Source: Streptomyces fungicidicus (lineage in GTDB: Bacteria; Actinomycetota; Actinomycetes; Streptomycetales; Streptomycetaceae). Taken from it: a stretch of 64,000 bases of DNA. The notes below the pieces were generated by a model that was not told where the DNA came from, did no database searches, and saw only the letters and a program-made list of their open reading frames with translations. A program made the translations under genes and the position numbers. Below, piece after piece: positions 25,779-34,348 of the stretch (within the stretch, counting starts at the first letter, position 1; each line of letters starts with the position of its first letter). Location of the stretch: positions 3,534,001-3,598,000 of the forward strand of contig NZ_CP023407.1 of assembly GCF_003665435.1 (NCBI RefSeq), read 5' to 3'.

Positions 25779-26597
25779 CTAGCCCAGCAGCTGGCTCTGC
25801 AGGACCACCGTCTGCCGGAACGGCACGGCGTGCGCGGTGCCCTCGCGGGACTGCACCACCACGGCGAGCACGTCACCGGCCGCGAGGTAGGCGTAACGCT
25901 CCTGCTCCTTGCCGTACGGCTTGGCCTCGACGTAGGAGGTGCGCTGGACCCCCGGGACGACGATCTTCTCCGGGAAGCCCTCGTCGTAGCCCACGCTCTC
26001 GGCGCCGCGCACCGAGAGCGTGGGGTCGCTGTAGGAGAAGTACGGGTTGAAGAAGGTCTCCTCCACCATGGCCGCGGTGTCGAACTGCAGCAGGTAGACA
26101 CGGGTCCGGGTGCCGTCCCCGGTGGTCCAGCCGCGTGCCGCGACGTGCCGGAGGCCGGCGTCGGTGAGCTTCTGCCGGAACTCGCCCCGGTCCTCCTTCT
26201 CGCCGTACTCCTTCAGGAAGTCGTCCGTCGCGAGCCAGCCGTCCTCGCCGCGCAGCGCCTTGTCCTCCTTCGCCCCCTCGGGGGCGGGCAGCAGCAGGGC
26301 GCGCAGGTCGGCGTGGTGGGTGCCGGCCGGGTTGGACTCGGCGGCGGGTCCGGGGCTGCCGGCGGGCAGCGGCGGCCTGGTCAGCGGCGGGTAGTCCCAC
26401 CGTCCGTCGGACTCCGTCGCGAGTCCGGGTACGTCCGTACGTTCCATCCGGGTGATCCCGTACGCCGTGCCCGCACCGGCCACGGCGAAGACCACGACGG
26501 CGGCGGTCCAGCGCAGGGCGGCGCGCAGCACGCGGCGGCCCTCGCGCGCGGGCGGCGCGGCGGGGACGGCCTCGGGGGTGACCTGCTGCTCGCTCAT
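25779..26597 (-). CDS. Membrane-anchored protein, paralogue C of a trio
   Basis: A 272-residue protein with a short cytosolic head, one membrane helix (~27-48) and an extracytoplasmic domain. The block DLRALLLPAPEGAKE..GEDGWL....RGWTTGD...RVYLLQF aligns with paralogue A (27.4-28.1 kb: DLRKLLIKKPRGAKE..GGDGWL....TGWSGND...RLIQF). ATG overlaps the stop of paralogue B. No lipobox, no enzyme motif. Function unknown. Confidence 0.75.
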   Translation of the reverse strand: MSEQQVTPEAVPAAPPAREGRRVLRAALRWTAAVVVFAVAGAGTAYGITRMERTDVPGLATESDGRWDYPPLTRPPLPAGSPGPAAESNPAGTHHADLRALLLPAPEGAKEDKALRGEDGWLATDDFLKEYGEKEDRGEFRQKLTDAGLRHVAARGWTTGDGTRTRVYLLQFDTAAMVEETFFNPYFSYSDPTLSVRGAESVGYDEGFPEKIVVPGVQRTSYVEAKPYGKEQERYAYLAAGDVLAVVVQSREGTAHAVPFRQTVVLQSQLLG

Positions 26598-27394
26598 ACG
26601 GCCTTCCCGGGTTCGTCGATACGGTCCAGCTGCTGACCGAAGAGCGTGGCGACGCTCTTGGTGTCGAGGGGCTTGCCGCCCGCGGCCGTGAGGGTGACCA
26701 GGACGTCCCCGACGTAGGCGGAGCACTCCATCGAGTCGATCCCGGACTCCTCGTCCTCGGGCGGCAGGAAGCACCGGGCGTTCTTGTGGCCCTTGATCTC
26801 CGGGCCCTCGCGGAAGATGTCGAGGGCCTCGATGAGGCCGTCCTGGTACGTCGCGAGGTCCCGCACGGCCTCCCGGTCCTTCATCCGGGTGAGCACGATG
26901 CCCACGGTGTAGACGTCTATCGGGCTGTAGACGCTGGTCGATCCGCTGGTGTAGCTGCGCATCGCCATCCCCTGCACGCGCCAGCCGTCGATCTCCTTCT
27001 CCAGCTCCTTGCGCTGGGAGCGCGGGAGACCGCTCAGCGCCCTCTTGTGCAGGACGGTGGCCCTGGCCCCGTCGAACTGTTCGTCCCTGCCGAACTCGGA
27101 GAGGTCCGGTCCCGGGAGCAGGTTGTCGTACCCGTACGGCACGAGCATTCCGGCCAGCCCCCGCGCCTCGGGCTGCTCCGCCTCGGCGGCCGGCGCCTTG
27201 GGCAGCTTCCAGCGGGGTGCGCCCGCGTCGCGGTCCGCGCCGTTCACGGTCACGACGGTGTAGCCCACTCCGGCGATCACGGCCCCGGCCAGCAGTACGG
27301 ACCCGGCGACGGCGGCGATCCGCCCCCACCGTACGGGCCGCTTCGCGGCGGGCTCGGGCGTCCGCTCCTCCGGCCGGGTCTCTGTCTCGCTCAC
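26594..27394 (-). CDS. Membrane-anchored protein, paralogue B of a trio
   Basis: A 266-residue protein: acidic head, one membrane helix (~24-46) and an extracytoplasmic domain. Similar size and topology to the two neighbours, with a comparable C-terminal end (ATLFGQQLDRIDEPG); overall more diverged. Two Cys (NARCFLPP, SMECSAY) could form a disulfide. Its GTG overlaps paralogue A and its stop overlaps paralogue C, both by four bases. Confidence 0.75.
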   Translation of the reverse strand: MSETETRPEERTPEPAAKRPVRWGRIAAVAGSVLLAGAVIAGVGYTVVTVNGADRDAGAPRWKLPKAPAAEAEQPEARGLAGMLVPYGYDNLLPGPDLSEFGRDEQFDGARATVLHKRALSGLPRSQRKELEKEIDGWRVQGMAMRSYTSGSTSVYSPIDVYTVGIVLTRMKDREAVRDLATYQDGLIEALDIFREGPEIKGHKNARCFLPPEDEESGIDSMECSAYVGDVLVTLTAAGGKPLDTKSVATLFGQQLDRIDEPGKAV

Positions 27395-28140
27395 AGCCGC
27401 TCCATCTGCCGCTCGGCCAGATCCATGATCATTTTCTTGGGGACGGGCTTGGACCCGTACACCCAGATCTCCACGGCGATGTCCCCGCGCCAGATGTGCG
27501 CCTCCGCGCCGTACACGGGCTCGTAGCCGGTCTCCCGGTCGGGGCTGTTGTGGACGTACACCCGGCCCTCCCCGGTGCCGGGCACGAGCCAGCTGTCGGT
27601 GTCGTCCTCGTCGTCCGCCCAGTACTGGCTGTTGTCGACCGTCTCGGCGGCGGCCAGAGTCTCCTCCTGGCGGAACTGGATGAGCCGGATCTCCACGCTG
27701 TGGTCGTTGCCGGACCACCCGGTGACGGCGGCACGGCGGAACCCGTCCATGACGAGCCCCCCGAACATGTCCCCGGGCTCCTCGTAGTACCCGGCGAACC
27801 CGGCGAGCTCCAGCCAGCCGTCACCGCCCATCGGCCAGTCGGCCTCCTTGGCCCCGCGCGGCTTCTTGATCAGCAGCTTGCGCAGATCACCGTCGGTCTT
27901 CACCCGCCGGTCCTCGTCGGCCGACAACGGCTCGGGCGCCCCGCCCTTCGCCTGCGGGAGCACGGGCTGCGACAGCGGGGGCAGCTCGGTGGGCTCCCGG
28001 TCGGCCTGCACGAGGTACCCGGCACAGGTGCCGGCGACCACACCGAGCACGGCGGCGACGGCGACGAGGGCGGCGGTCCGCCCGCGCCGCCGCTCCGGTG
28101 TGACCGGTGGTCTGTCCGCTGGTTCTTCGGGCTGTTCCAA
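27391..28140 (-). CDS. Membrane-anchored protein, paralogue A of a trio
   Basis: A 249-residue protein. I start it at TTG 28140 (LEQPEEPAD) because GGGGGGA lies 7 bases upstream and no ATG/GTG fits. One membrane helix (~22-44), then an extracytoplasmic domain rich in acidic residues (WADDEDDTDSW). It is the first gene of a three-gene operon with overlapping frames. Function unknown; the shared architecture suggests a complex at the membrane. Confidence 0.72.
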   Translation of the reverse strand: MEQPEEPADRPPVTPERRRGRTAALVAVAAVLGVVAGTCAGYLVQADREPTELPPLSQPVLPQAKGGAPEPLSADEDRRVKTDGDLRKLLIKKPRGAKEADWPMGGDGWLELAGFAGYYEEPGDMFGGLVMDGFRRAAVTGWSGNDHSVEIRLIQFRQEETLAAAETVDNSQYWADDEDDTDSWLVPGTGEGRVYVHNSPDRETGYEPVYGAEAHIWRGDIAVEIWVYGSKPVPKKMIMDLAERQMERL

Positions 28141-28242
28141 GACGTTCCCCCCACAGATGTGAAGCGCGCGTTCCGTCCACGCGCGCACAGGAGACCCACA
28201 GCCGCCGGCCGAAGTTGTAGCGATCATGATTACGATTCGGTC

Positions 28243-28605
28243 ATGGCGAAGAAACTTGTGATCAAGGTGACCGCGGGAGCCGACGCGCCCGAGCGCTGCT
28301 CGCAGGCGTTCACGGTGGCCGCGGTGGCCGCCGCCAGCGGTGTCGAGGTGTCGCTGTGGCTCACCGGGGAGTCCTCGTGGTTCGCCCTGCCGGGCCGCGC
28401 CGCCGAGTTCGAGCTGCCGCACGCCGCCCCGCTGCCCGACCTGCTGGACTCGGTCCTGGCCGCCGGCCGGATCACCCTGTGCACCCAGTGCGCGGCCCGC
28501 CGCGACATCACGGAGAAGGACGTCCTCGAGGGCGTGCGGATCGCCGGCGCGCAGGTCTTCGTGCAGGAGGCCGTGGCGGACGGGGCCCAGGCACTCGTCT
28601 ACTGA
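28243..28605 (+). CDS. DsrE-like protein
   Basis: A 120-residue protein of the DsrE/DsrF-like fold: KKLVIKVTAG start, a VSLWLTGESSWF strand-helix, and a CxxC at TLCTQCAARR that could carry sulfur or a disulfide. DsrE proteins relay sulfur, but many actinobacterial members are uncharacterised. TACGAT six bases before ATG suggests leaderless transcription. It overlaps the DUF3099 gene by seven bases at the stops. Confidence 0.8.
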   Translation: MAKKLVIKVTAGADAPERCSQAFTVAAVAAASGVEVSLWLTGESSWFALPGRAAEFELPHAAPLPDLLDSVLAAGRITLCTQCAARRDITEKDVLEGVRIAGAQVFVQEAVADGAQALVY

Positions 28606-28862
28606 CGGGGCCGCTTCTTGCCGTCCAGCTCGTCCCACCACTCGTCGGACTGCGGATCGCCGGACGGGTCGTCCCACCAGCGGTCCTCCGGACCCCGCCG
28701 GTTGGCGACCATCGCGGCGACCGGCGGGATGACCATGGCCACCAGGCACATGCCCACGGCCGCGGGCACCGACCACAGCCGCACCACACCCCAGGCCAGG
28801 ACGAACAGCCCGATGCAGGTGCCCATCATGGCGAAGTAGACGTGCCGCCTGCGCGCGTACAT
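28599..28862 (-). CDS. DUF3099 membrane protein
   Basis: An 87-residue protein with two hydrophobic helices (FAMMGTCIGLFVLAWGVV and AAVGMCLVAMVIPPVAAMVA) and an acidic, Trp-rich cytosolic tail (RWWDDPSGDPQSDEWWDEL). This matches DUF3099. GGAGG is unusually close to the chosen ATG. Function unknown. Confidence 0.78.
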   Translation of the reverse strand: MYARRRHVYFAMMGTCIGLFVLAWGVVRLWSVPAAVGMCLVAMVIPPVAAMVANRRGPEDRWWDDPSGDPQSDEWWDELDGKKRPRQ

Positions 28863-28881
28863 ACCTCCAGCGTAGGGCGGT

Positions 28882-28940
28882 AACGGCCGGAGGGCCGCAC
28901 CCCGGGCGTCCAACCCGTGGGGTGCGGCCCTCCGGCCGTT
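28882..28940. terminator. Very long bidirectional terminator hairpin
   Basis: A perfect 22-bp stem (28882-28903 with 28919-28940) around a 15-base loop, 10 bases past the DUF1416 stop. No T-run. Its stem length is exceptional even here. Confidence 0.85.
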
Positions 28941-28949
28941 GCCGTGTCC

Positions 28950-29237
28950 TCAGACCGCGATCGCGACCTCGGCCAGACCGCCCTGCTGGGCGACGACCGT
29001 GCGGTCGGCGGTGCCGCCGGGCACCAGGGCGCGGACGGTCCAGGTGCCCTCCGCCGCGTAGAAGCGGAACTGTCCGGTGGCGGAGGTGGGGACCTCCGCG
29101 GTGAACTCGCCGGTCGAGTCCAGCAGACGGACGTAGCCCGTCACCGGCTCTCCGTCGCGGGTCACCGAACCCTGGATGGTGGTCTCACCGGGCTTGATCG
29201 TCGAGGCGTCCGGGCCGCCGGCCTTCGCACCGCACAT
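28950..29237 (-). CDS. DUF1416 protein
   Basis: A 95-residue beta-rich protein (MCGAKAGG start, TIQGSVTRDGEPVTGYVRLLD, FRFYAAEGTWTVRALVPGG), a small Ig/carboxypeptidase-regulatory-like fold. The family regularly accompanies actinobacterial thiosulfate sulfurtransferase, as here (29 bases downstream), which suggests a partner role in sulfur handling. The Cys at position 2 is a conserved family feature. Confidence 0.85.
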   Translation of the reverse strand: MCGAKAGGPDASTIKPGETTIQGSVTRDGEPVTGYVRLLDSTGEFTAEVPTSATGQFRFYAAEGTWTVRALVPGGTADRTVVAQQGGLAEVAIAV

Positions 29238-29266
29238 GTCTTACTCCTGAAGGGGTCTGGAAAGGT

Positions 29267-30112
29267 CTACTTGGCGGGGCCGAGCTCGATCGGCACGCCG
29301 ACGAGGGAGCCGTACTCGGTCCAGGAGCCGTCGTAGTTCCTGACGTTCTCGACGCCGAGCAGCTCGTGCAGCACGAACCAAGTCAGCGCGGAGCGCTCAC
29401 CGATGCGGCACAGGGCGATGGTGTCCTTGGAGAGGTCGACCTGCTCGTCCTCGTAGAGCGCCTTGAGCTCTTCGTCGGACTTGAAGGTGCCGTCGTCGTT
29501 GGCGTTCTTGGACCACGGGATGTTGCGCGAGGACGGCACGTGGCCGGGGCGCTGCGACTGCTCCTGCGGCAGGTGGGCCGGGGCGAGCAGCTTGCCGGAG
29601 AACTCGTCGGGGGAACGCACGTCGACGATGTTCTGGTTGCCGATCGCGGCCACGACGTCGTCGCGGAAGGCGCGGATCGACGTGTCCTGCGGCTTGGCCT
29701 TGTAGTCGGTCTTCGGGCGCTCCGGCACCTCGTCGCCGGGGACCAGCTCGCGGGCGTCGAGCTCCCACTTCTTGCGGCCGCCGTCGAGCAGCTTGACGTT
29801 CTCGTGGCCGTACAGCTTGAAGTACCAGTACGCGTACGAGGCGAACCAGTTGTTGTTGCCGCCGTAGAGGACGACCGTGTGGTCGTTGCCGATGCCCTTG
29901 TCGGACAGGAGCTTCTCGAAGCCCGCCTGGTCGACGAAGTCACGGCGGACCGGGTCCTGCAGGTCCTTCGTCCAGTCGATCCGGATGGCGTTCTTGATGT
30001 GGTTCTTCTCGTAGGCGGACGTGTCCTCGTCCACCTCGACGATGGCGATGGCCGGGTCGTCCAGGTGCTCCTGGACCCAGTCGGCGTCGACCAGGACGTC
30101 GCTGCGACTCAT
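29267..30112 (-). CDS. Thiosulfate sulfurtransferase (two-domain rhodanese)
   Basis: A 281-residue enzyme that moves sulfane sulfur from thiosulfate to a thiol acceptor or cyanide. There are two rhodanese domains; the active Cys is in the second (ALCRIGERSALTW, about residue 235). GGAGGAGAAAGC precedes the ATG. The 5' region encodes a Cys-containing leader peptide and hairpin, pointing to attenuation control by cysteine supply. It forms an operon with the DUF1416 gene. Confidence 0.92.
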   Translation of the reverse strand: MSRSDVLVDADWVQEHLDDPAIAIVEVDEDTSAYEKNHIKNAIRIDWTKDLQDPVRRDFVDQAGFEKLLSDKGIGNDHTVVLYGGNNNWFASYAYWYFKLYGHENVKLLDGGRKKWELDARELVPGDEVPERPKTDYKAKPQDTSIRAFRDDVVAAIGNQNIVDVRSPDEFSGKLLAPAHLPQEQSQRPGHVPSSRNIPWSKNANDDGTFKSDEELKALYEDEQVDLSKDTIALCRIGERSALTWFVLHELLGVENVRNYDGSWTEYGSLVGVPIELGPAK

Positions 30113-30212
30113 GCTTTCTCCTCCGGGGCAGTTGCGGCGGGGCGTGCGTGCGAGAGGTGCGCGAGCCCTCGACGGGGTCGGCGCACGGGTGCCCTCAGCG
30201 GGGCGGGGGAAT

Positions 30213-30231
30213 GCGGACGGAACGCGTCCGC
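30213..30231 (-). promoter_or_regulatory. Hairpin just after the leader peptide
   Basis: GCGGACG and CGTCCGC make a 7-bp stem with a 5-base loop directly behind the leader stop codon, about 100 bases before the sulfurtransferase start. Its position fits an attenuation element. Confidence 0.5.
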
Positions 30232-30312
30232 TCAGAAGGGGCGACAGAGCATGGCGGCGACACGGCACAGGTCTACTGCCCGCCGCTTCGTGAGATCCGC
30301 CTGTCGCTTCAT
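30232..30312 (-). CDS. Cysteine leader peptide (26 aa) for sulfurtransferase operon
   Basis: ATG 30312, stop TGA 30234-30232. The peptide ends TKRRAVDLCRVAAMLCRPF, a pattern I recognise from short leaders ahead of sulfur genes in actinobacteria, with two Cys codons (TGC, TGT) near the end. Cys-rich short frames are known in mycobacteria to sense cysteine by ribosome stalling. GGGGGC lies before the ATG. Confidence 0.75.
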   Translation of the reverse strand: MKRQADLTKRRAVDLCRVAAMLCRPF

Positions 30313-30498
30313 GCCCCCGATCGTAAGGACGGACAGGCGGGCATGTCACCGGCGTGTCGCATCCTGAGACGCGACCGTCCGCCATATAAGACATGAAGCC
30401 CCGGAAGCCCGCCCTCCCCCACCCCCGACACGCCGGGCGCCCCTCCCTCCGGACACCCCCGTCTCGCCAGTCGGACACCCCTCGCCGCAAACCGCCCC

Positions 30499-31239
30499 TT
30501 ACTGGTCCAGACGGACGTCGGAACCCTTCACGGTGATGTCCACGCCGTCCTCCGCCGCCTCGACCTTGTCCAGCCGGATGCCTCCGGGCAGTCCGTCGAT
30601 CTTCTGCTCGAAGTCGGTGATCCCCCGCACCGCGGACTCGATGATCGGCACCCCGCCGAACTCGGGCACCGCGTCGGCGTTGACGCGCACGGTGTCGCCG
30701 TCCACGACCGTCACCGAGCTGAGCACGCCGACCGGCTCGGGCAGCTTGGCACCGAGCACGGTGGCCTCCACCTCGACCTTGATCTTCCCCTTGCCGCCGT
30801 CGGACAGGCCGACGACCTTGGCGGTGACTCCGGGCGCCACCCGGCTGGGCTCGGACTTGGCGTTCTCGAGCAGCTCGTCGTAGGCGATGGTGGCCGTGCC
30901 GGTGGCGCTGTCGGCGACGGCGGAGCCGAAGTCGCCGGAGAAGGCGACGCCCCTGAGGTCGGCGCGGAGGTCGGCGATGCGGATGGTGCGGGTGCCGTCG
31001 CCGGTGCCGGCCTCGTAGTCCCGGATGCCGACCTGGACCTCGTCGAAGGTGCCGTCGGCGAGCTGGGTGAGGAACGGGAAGCCGTTGATGGACACGTCGG
31101 GGGTGTCCTTGAGGTTCTCGGTGGCCTTGATGCGGTCGGCGGCCTCGCCCTCGGCGATGTTGACGGCTACGCGGTCGATGACGACGAGGATGCCGCCGAG
31201 TATCGCTGTGACGACGAGCAGTATTCGCAGTGCGCGCAT
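30499..31239 (-). CDS. LmeA-like (DUF2993) lipid-binding protein
   Basis: A 246-residue protein with an N-terminal membrane anchor or uncleaved signal (LRILLVVTAILGGILVVIDRV) and a periplasmic DUF2993 domain containing the family pattern DVSINGFPFLTQLADGTFDE. Mycobacterial LmeA binds phosphatidylinositides and affects lipomannan. Function in Streptomyces is unproven. The 127 bases to the leader peptide hold nothing obvious. Confidence 0.85.
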   Translation of the reverse strand: MRALRILLVVTAILGGILVVIDRVAVNIAEGEAADRIKATENLKDTPDVSINGFPFLTQLADGTFDEVQVGIRDYEAGTGDGTRTIRIADLRADLRGVAFSGDFGSAVADSATGTATIAYDELLENAKSEPSRVAPGVTAKVVGLSDGGKGKIKVEVEATVLGAKLPEPVGVLSSVTVVDGDTVRVNADAVPEFGGVPIIESAVRGITDFEQKIDGLPGGIRLDKVEAAEDGVDITVKGSDVRLDQ

Positions 31240-31470
31240 GCGGTGTCCCCCACCTGGCGGTTTTCTCCGACGTCGGTCTCCGACGACCTCGCTGTCGTCC
31301 TGCGCGAGGGTAACGCCGTGGGCGGCGGGGTCCGGGGGATTGTGGATCAGCTGTGACAGGGGGTGCCGTGCGGGTTGTGGTCCGGGGGTGCCTTATCGCC
31401 AGGCGCGTCTGCAGGGTGCCCGGCGTGGGTGCGGGCCGGGGCGGAGTGTGCGCAGCCCGGCGACAGCGGG

Positions 31471-31516
31471 GTGCCGTCGCGCCCACCCGTGCCGCCCCAG
31501 CGGCACGACTGCCCGC
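31471..31516. repeat. Dispersed palindromic repeat, copy 1
   Basis: It contains GTGCCGC-CCCA-GCGGCAC, flanked by GCGCCCACCC and GACTGCCCGC. An almost identical element occurs inverted at 63.80-63.85 kb. It directly adjoins the 107-bp tandem array. It seems to be a copy of a widespread intergenic streptomycete repeat (from memory). Confidence 0.7.
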
Positions 31517-31935
31517 GGAGAGCGGAGGGCGGAGCGCGGGTGCCCGCGGAGGGTGCCGGCACGACTGCCCGCGGAGGGCGGAGGTGCGGGCTGGCCGCGG
31601 AGAGTGGCGGTGCGGGTGTCCGCGGAGGGCGGAGGGCAGAGCGCGGGTGCCCGCGGAGGGTGCCGGCACGACTGCCCGCGGAGGGCGGAGGTGCGGGCTG
31701 GCCGCGGAGAGTGGCGGTGCGGGTGTCCGCGGAGGGCGGAGGGCAGAGCGCGGGTGCCCGCGGAGGGTGCCGGCACGACTGCCCGCGGAGGGCGGAGGTG
31801 CGGGCTGGCCGCGGAGAGTGGCGGTGCGGGTGTCCGCGGAGGGCGGAGGGCGGAGCGCGGGTGCCCGCGGAGGGTGCCGGCACGACTGGCCGCGGAGAGT
31901 GGCGGTGCGGGTGTCCGCGGAGGGCGGAGGGGCGA
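31510..31935. repeat. 107-bp tandem repeat array (about four copies)
   Basis: The marker TGCCGGCACGACTG recurs at 31554, 31661, 31768 and (with a variant end) 31875, exactly 107 bp apart; units are near-identical. Each unit is made of four ~27-bp subunits built on CCGCGGAGGGCGG. 107 is not a multiple of three, so the open frames running through it are incidental. The rest of 31240-32125 (886 bases) is GC-rich, with no gene I can support. Confidence 0.9.
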
Positions 31936-32125
31936 GGTGTGGCTGCCTGCGGAGGGCGGCGGGGACGGCGGACAGCCGCCCGCGGCGCGGAGGGGACGGG
32001 GCGGGGGTGGTCGCCCGCAGTGGCTGGCGCGTCCGCGCCCCCGACGTATTCCAGCTGGGGCAGTCGCGCCAGTCCGAGGACGGCCACCCCCGACCCGGCC
32101 CCGCCCCACCCACCACCCCTGGGCG

Positions 32126-33130
32126 TCAGTCCAGCAGACGGGCCAGGGCGTAGACCGCCGGAGCCGCGACGGCCAGCGGCAACGCCACGCCCGCCGTGAA
32201 GTGCACGAAGCGCGACGGATAGTCGTAACTGGCCACCCTGTGCCCGATCAGCGCACAGACGGCCGCCCCCGCCCCCAGCCCCGCACCCGCCGCCGAACCG
32301 TCGAGGGCGAACCCCGCCCCCGCCGCCACCAGCAGCGCCACCACGACCGACACCGGCGTCGGCAACGGCAGCGCCCGCGCCACCATCCCCGCCGCCACGG
32401 CAACCGCCCCCACGGTCACCGCATCCGCGTCCGCCGCCAGATACCCGCCCGCCACGATCGCCAGCGCCGCCGCCACGACCGTCGCCGTCAGGCCGTACAT
32501 CCGCTCGTCGGGATCCGCGTGCGACCGCAGCTGCAGCACCAGCGACAGCAGCACCCACACCCCCAGCGTCCCCAGGATCGCCGCCGGCGACCGGTCCGAC
32601 ACCAGCAGCGCCGCGTCCGCGGCCAGCGCGCCGAGGAACCCCAGCGCGATCCCCTGCCGCGCCGGCCACATCCCGTTGAGCCGGAACCAGCCCGCGGCCG
32701 TGAGCCCCTGCAGCACCACCAACGGCACCAGCAGCGCATACGTCCCCAGCGCCGCCCCACCCGCCAGCAGCAGCCCGAGCAGCGCGGTGAGCGCCGCCGG
32801 CTGCATCCCCGGCTCGATGATCGGCGACCGCCCCTCGGCCCGCGCCCGCTGCGCGTCCGTCACACGCGAGTTCCCACCCAGCGTGGCCGGCCCGTACTCG
32901 GGCCCGTCAGCGCCCACCGGATCGGGAGCCGGAGCGACCGGCGGCTGCAGCTGCGTCTCCCACGTCTGCCCCTGCCACTGCTGCGTGTACTGCTGATCCG
33001 CGTACGGATCCACATAAGCCTGGTTCTCAGGCCAAGCCTGCCCCTGCCCCTGCGCAGGCCCCTGACCTTGAGCCTGCGGCTCCTGGTACGGCTCGTACGA
33101 GCCGTACCCCCCGTACGGCTGGTTCGTCAT
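32126..33130 (-). CDS. Integral membrane protein with Gln/Tyr-rich head
   Basis: A 334-residue protein. Residues 1-100 are low-complexity and cytosolic (YGGYGSYEPYQ, QAQGQGPAQGQGQ). The remainder is about eight to ten short Ala/Leu/Val-rich helices. No family is recognised beyond a conserved streptomycete membrane protein. It starts 3 bases after the MoaD-like stop. Confidence 0.75.
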   Translation of the reverse strand: MTNQPYGGYGSYEPYQEPQAQGQGPAQGQGQAWPENQAYVDPYADQQYTQQWQGQTWETQLQPPVAPAPDPVGADGPEYGPATLGGNSRVTDAQRARAEGRSPIIEPGMQPAALTALLGLLLAGGAALGTYALLVPLVVLQGLTAAGWFRLNGMWPARQGIALGFLGALAADAALLVSDRSPAAILGTLGVWVLLSLVLQLRSHADPDERMYGLTATVVAAALAIVAGGYLAADADAVTVGAVAVAAGMVARALPLPTPVSVVVALLVAAGAGFALDGSAAGAGLGAGAAVCALIGHRVASYDYPSRFVHFTAGVALPLAVAAPAVYALARLLD

Positions 33131-33133
33131 CGC

Positions 33134-33394
33134 TCACCCTCCTGCGAACGGCGGAAGCACCTCGACGGTGCCCCCGTCGGCCAGCCGTACCGTCTCATGC
33201 GCGCGGGTCCCCGCGGGATCACCGTCGACGAGGAACGAGCTCCGCTGCAGCACCCGGGCGAGTTCCCCGGACTCCCCGTGCCGCCCGCGCACCGCGCCGA
33301 GCGCCTCGGCGAGCGTGGCCGCCTCGTACGGCTCCTCGGCCACCCCGGCCGCGGCCTTGGCTGCGGCCCAGTACCGCACCGTGACCTTTGCCAT
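33134..33394 (-). CDS. MoaD/ThiS-family sulfur-carrier protein
   Basis: An 86-residue beta-grasp protein starting AKVTVRYWAAAKAAAG and ending in the required Gly-Gly (VLPPFAGG), the site of thiocarboxylate formation. It resembles MoaD of molybdopterin synthase. No moaE or other molybdenum-cofactor gene adjoins it. GAGGAA lies 8 bases before ATG 33394. Confidence 0.87.
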   Translation of the reverse strand: MAKVTVRYWAAAKAAAGVAEEPYEAATLAEALGAVRGRHGESGELARVLQRSSFLVDGDPAGTRAHETVRLADGGTVEVLPPFAGG

Positions 33395-33435
33395 CTGCTG
33401 GTTCCTCATTCGGTTCGACGGTGAACACCGTCAGG

Positions 33436-34326
33436 CTAGCCCGCCCGGGCGACCGCCCAGTCCCCGATCCGCCCCAGCAACGCGTCAGGCGCCGCGTTCT
33501 CCGCGTGCCCCATCCCCTCCTCGACCCACAGCTCCCCGTGCTCCCCGGCGGCGGCCGCCAGCATCCGGGGATGGTCCAGCGGGAAGTACCCGTCCTGGTC
33601 CCCGTGCACGATCAGCAGCGGAGTCGGCGCGATCCGCGGCACCGCCTCGACGGGCGACAGCGGCACCGGGTCCCACTGCCGGTGATGGATCCGGGTACGC
33701 AGCCCGTACCGCCCCACCAGCCGCCCGGAGGGCCGGGTCACCAGCCAGTGCAGCCGCCGCATGGGCGCGGTCCCCCGGTAGAACCACCGAGCCGGCGCAC
33801 TGACGGAAACAACGGCGTCCACACCACCCTCACCACCCTCACCGCCCCCACCGACCGCCGCATGCCGAAGCACCACGGACCCGCCCATGGAGAACCCCAC
33901 GGTCACCACCCGCTCATGCCCCAGCTCCCGCGCCCACGCCACCGCCGCCGCGAGGTCGAGCACCTCCCGGTCCCCCACCGTCGACCGCCCGCCCGACGCC
34001 CCGTGCCCCCGGAAGGAGAACGTCACCACGGCCCCGTACCGCGCGAGCACCCGGGCCACCCGCCGTATGTGCGGCCGGTCCGCCTCCCCGGTGAACCCGT
34101 GCGCGACGACGAACACCGGTTCCGGCACGGACCGGGCCGCCCCCGAATCCCCGTCGTACACAACCGATCCGCTCTCGTATACGGAATCAATCTCCACCCC
34201 GTCCGCGGTGCGCAAAAACGTCCGCAATCGCGTCCCCCCGCTTGCTACATCGCGCGAAACGGAGTGCGTCTCGGAATACGGACGGGAGGTGGATCGCGCC
34301 ACATGACCTGCCGGACGGGTGCTCAT
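33436..34326 (-). CDS. Alpha/beta hydrolase
   Basis: A 296-residue serine hydrolase: oxyanion region [14 protein letters not shown], nucleophile elbow GFSMGGSVV, Asp in [10 protein letters not shown] and His in GMGHAEN. A Gly/Glu insertion ([10 protein letters not shown]) follows the nucleophile region. Substrate unknown. Divergent from glnR; first gene of a run with the MoaD-like and membrane-protein genes. Confidence 0.85.
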   Translation of the reverse strand: MSTRPAGHVARSTSRPYSETHSVSRDVASGGTRLRTFLRTADGVEIDSVYESGSVVYDGDSGAARSVPEPVFVVAHGFTGEADRPHIRRVARVLARYGAVVTFSFRGHGASGGRSTVGDREVLDLAAAVAWARELGHERVVTVGFSMGGSVVLRHAAVGGGGEGGEGGVDAVVSVSAPARWFYRGTAPMRRLHWLVTRPSGRLVGRYGLRTRIHHRQWDPVPLSPVEAVPRIAPTPLLIVHGDQDGYFPLDHPRMLAAAAGEHGELWVEEGMGHAENAAPDALLGRIGDWAVARAG

Positions 34327-34348
34327 GTCGGCTATTCTGCTGCGAAGA

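Noticed and set aside
31510..31935. CRISPR array
   Set aside because: Repeats are contiguous with no unique spacers, and no cas genes are present.
29267..32116. A 949-codon open frame that continues upstream of the sulfurtransferase through the repeat array
   Set aside because: It runs across the LmeA-like gene in another frame and the 107-bp repeats; the true start is ATG 30112 with a strong ribosome-binding site.
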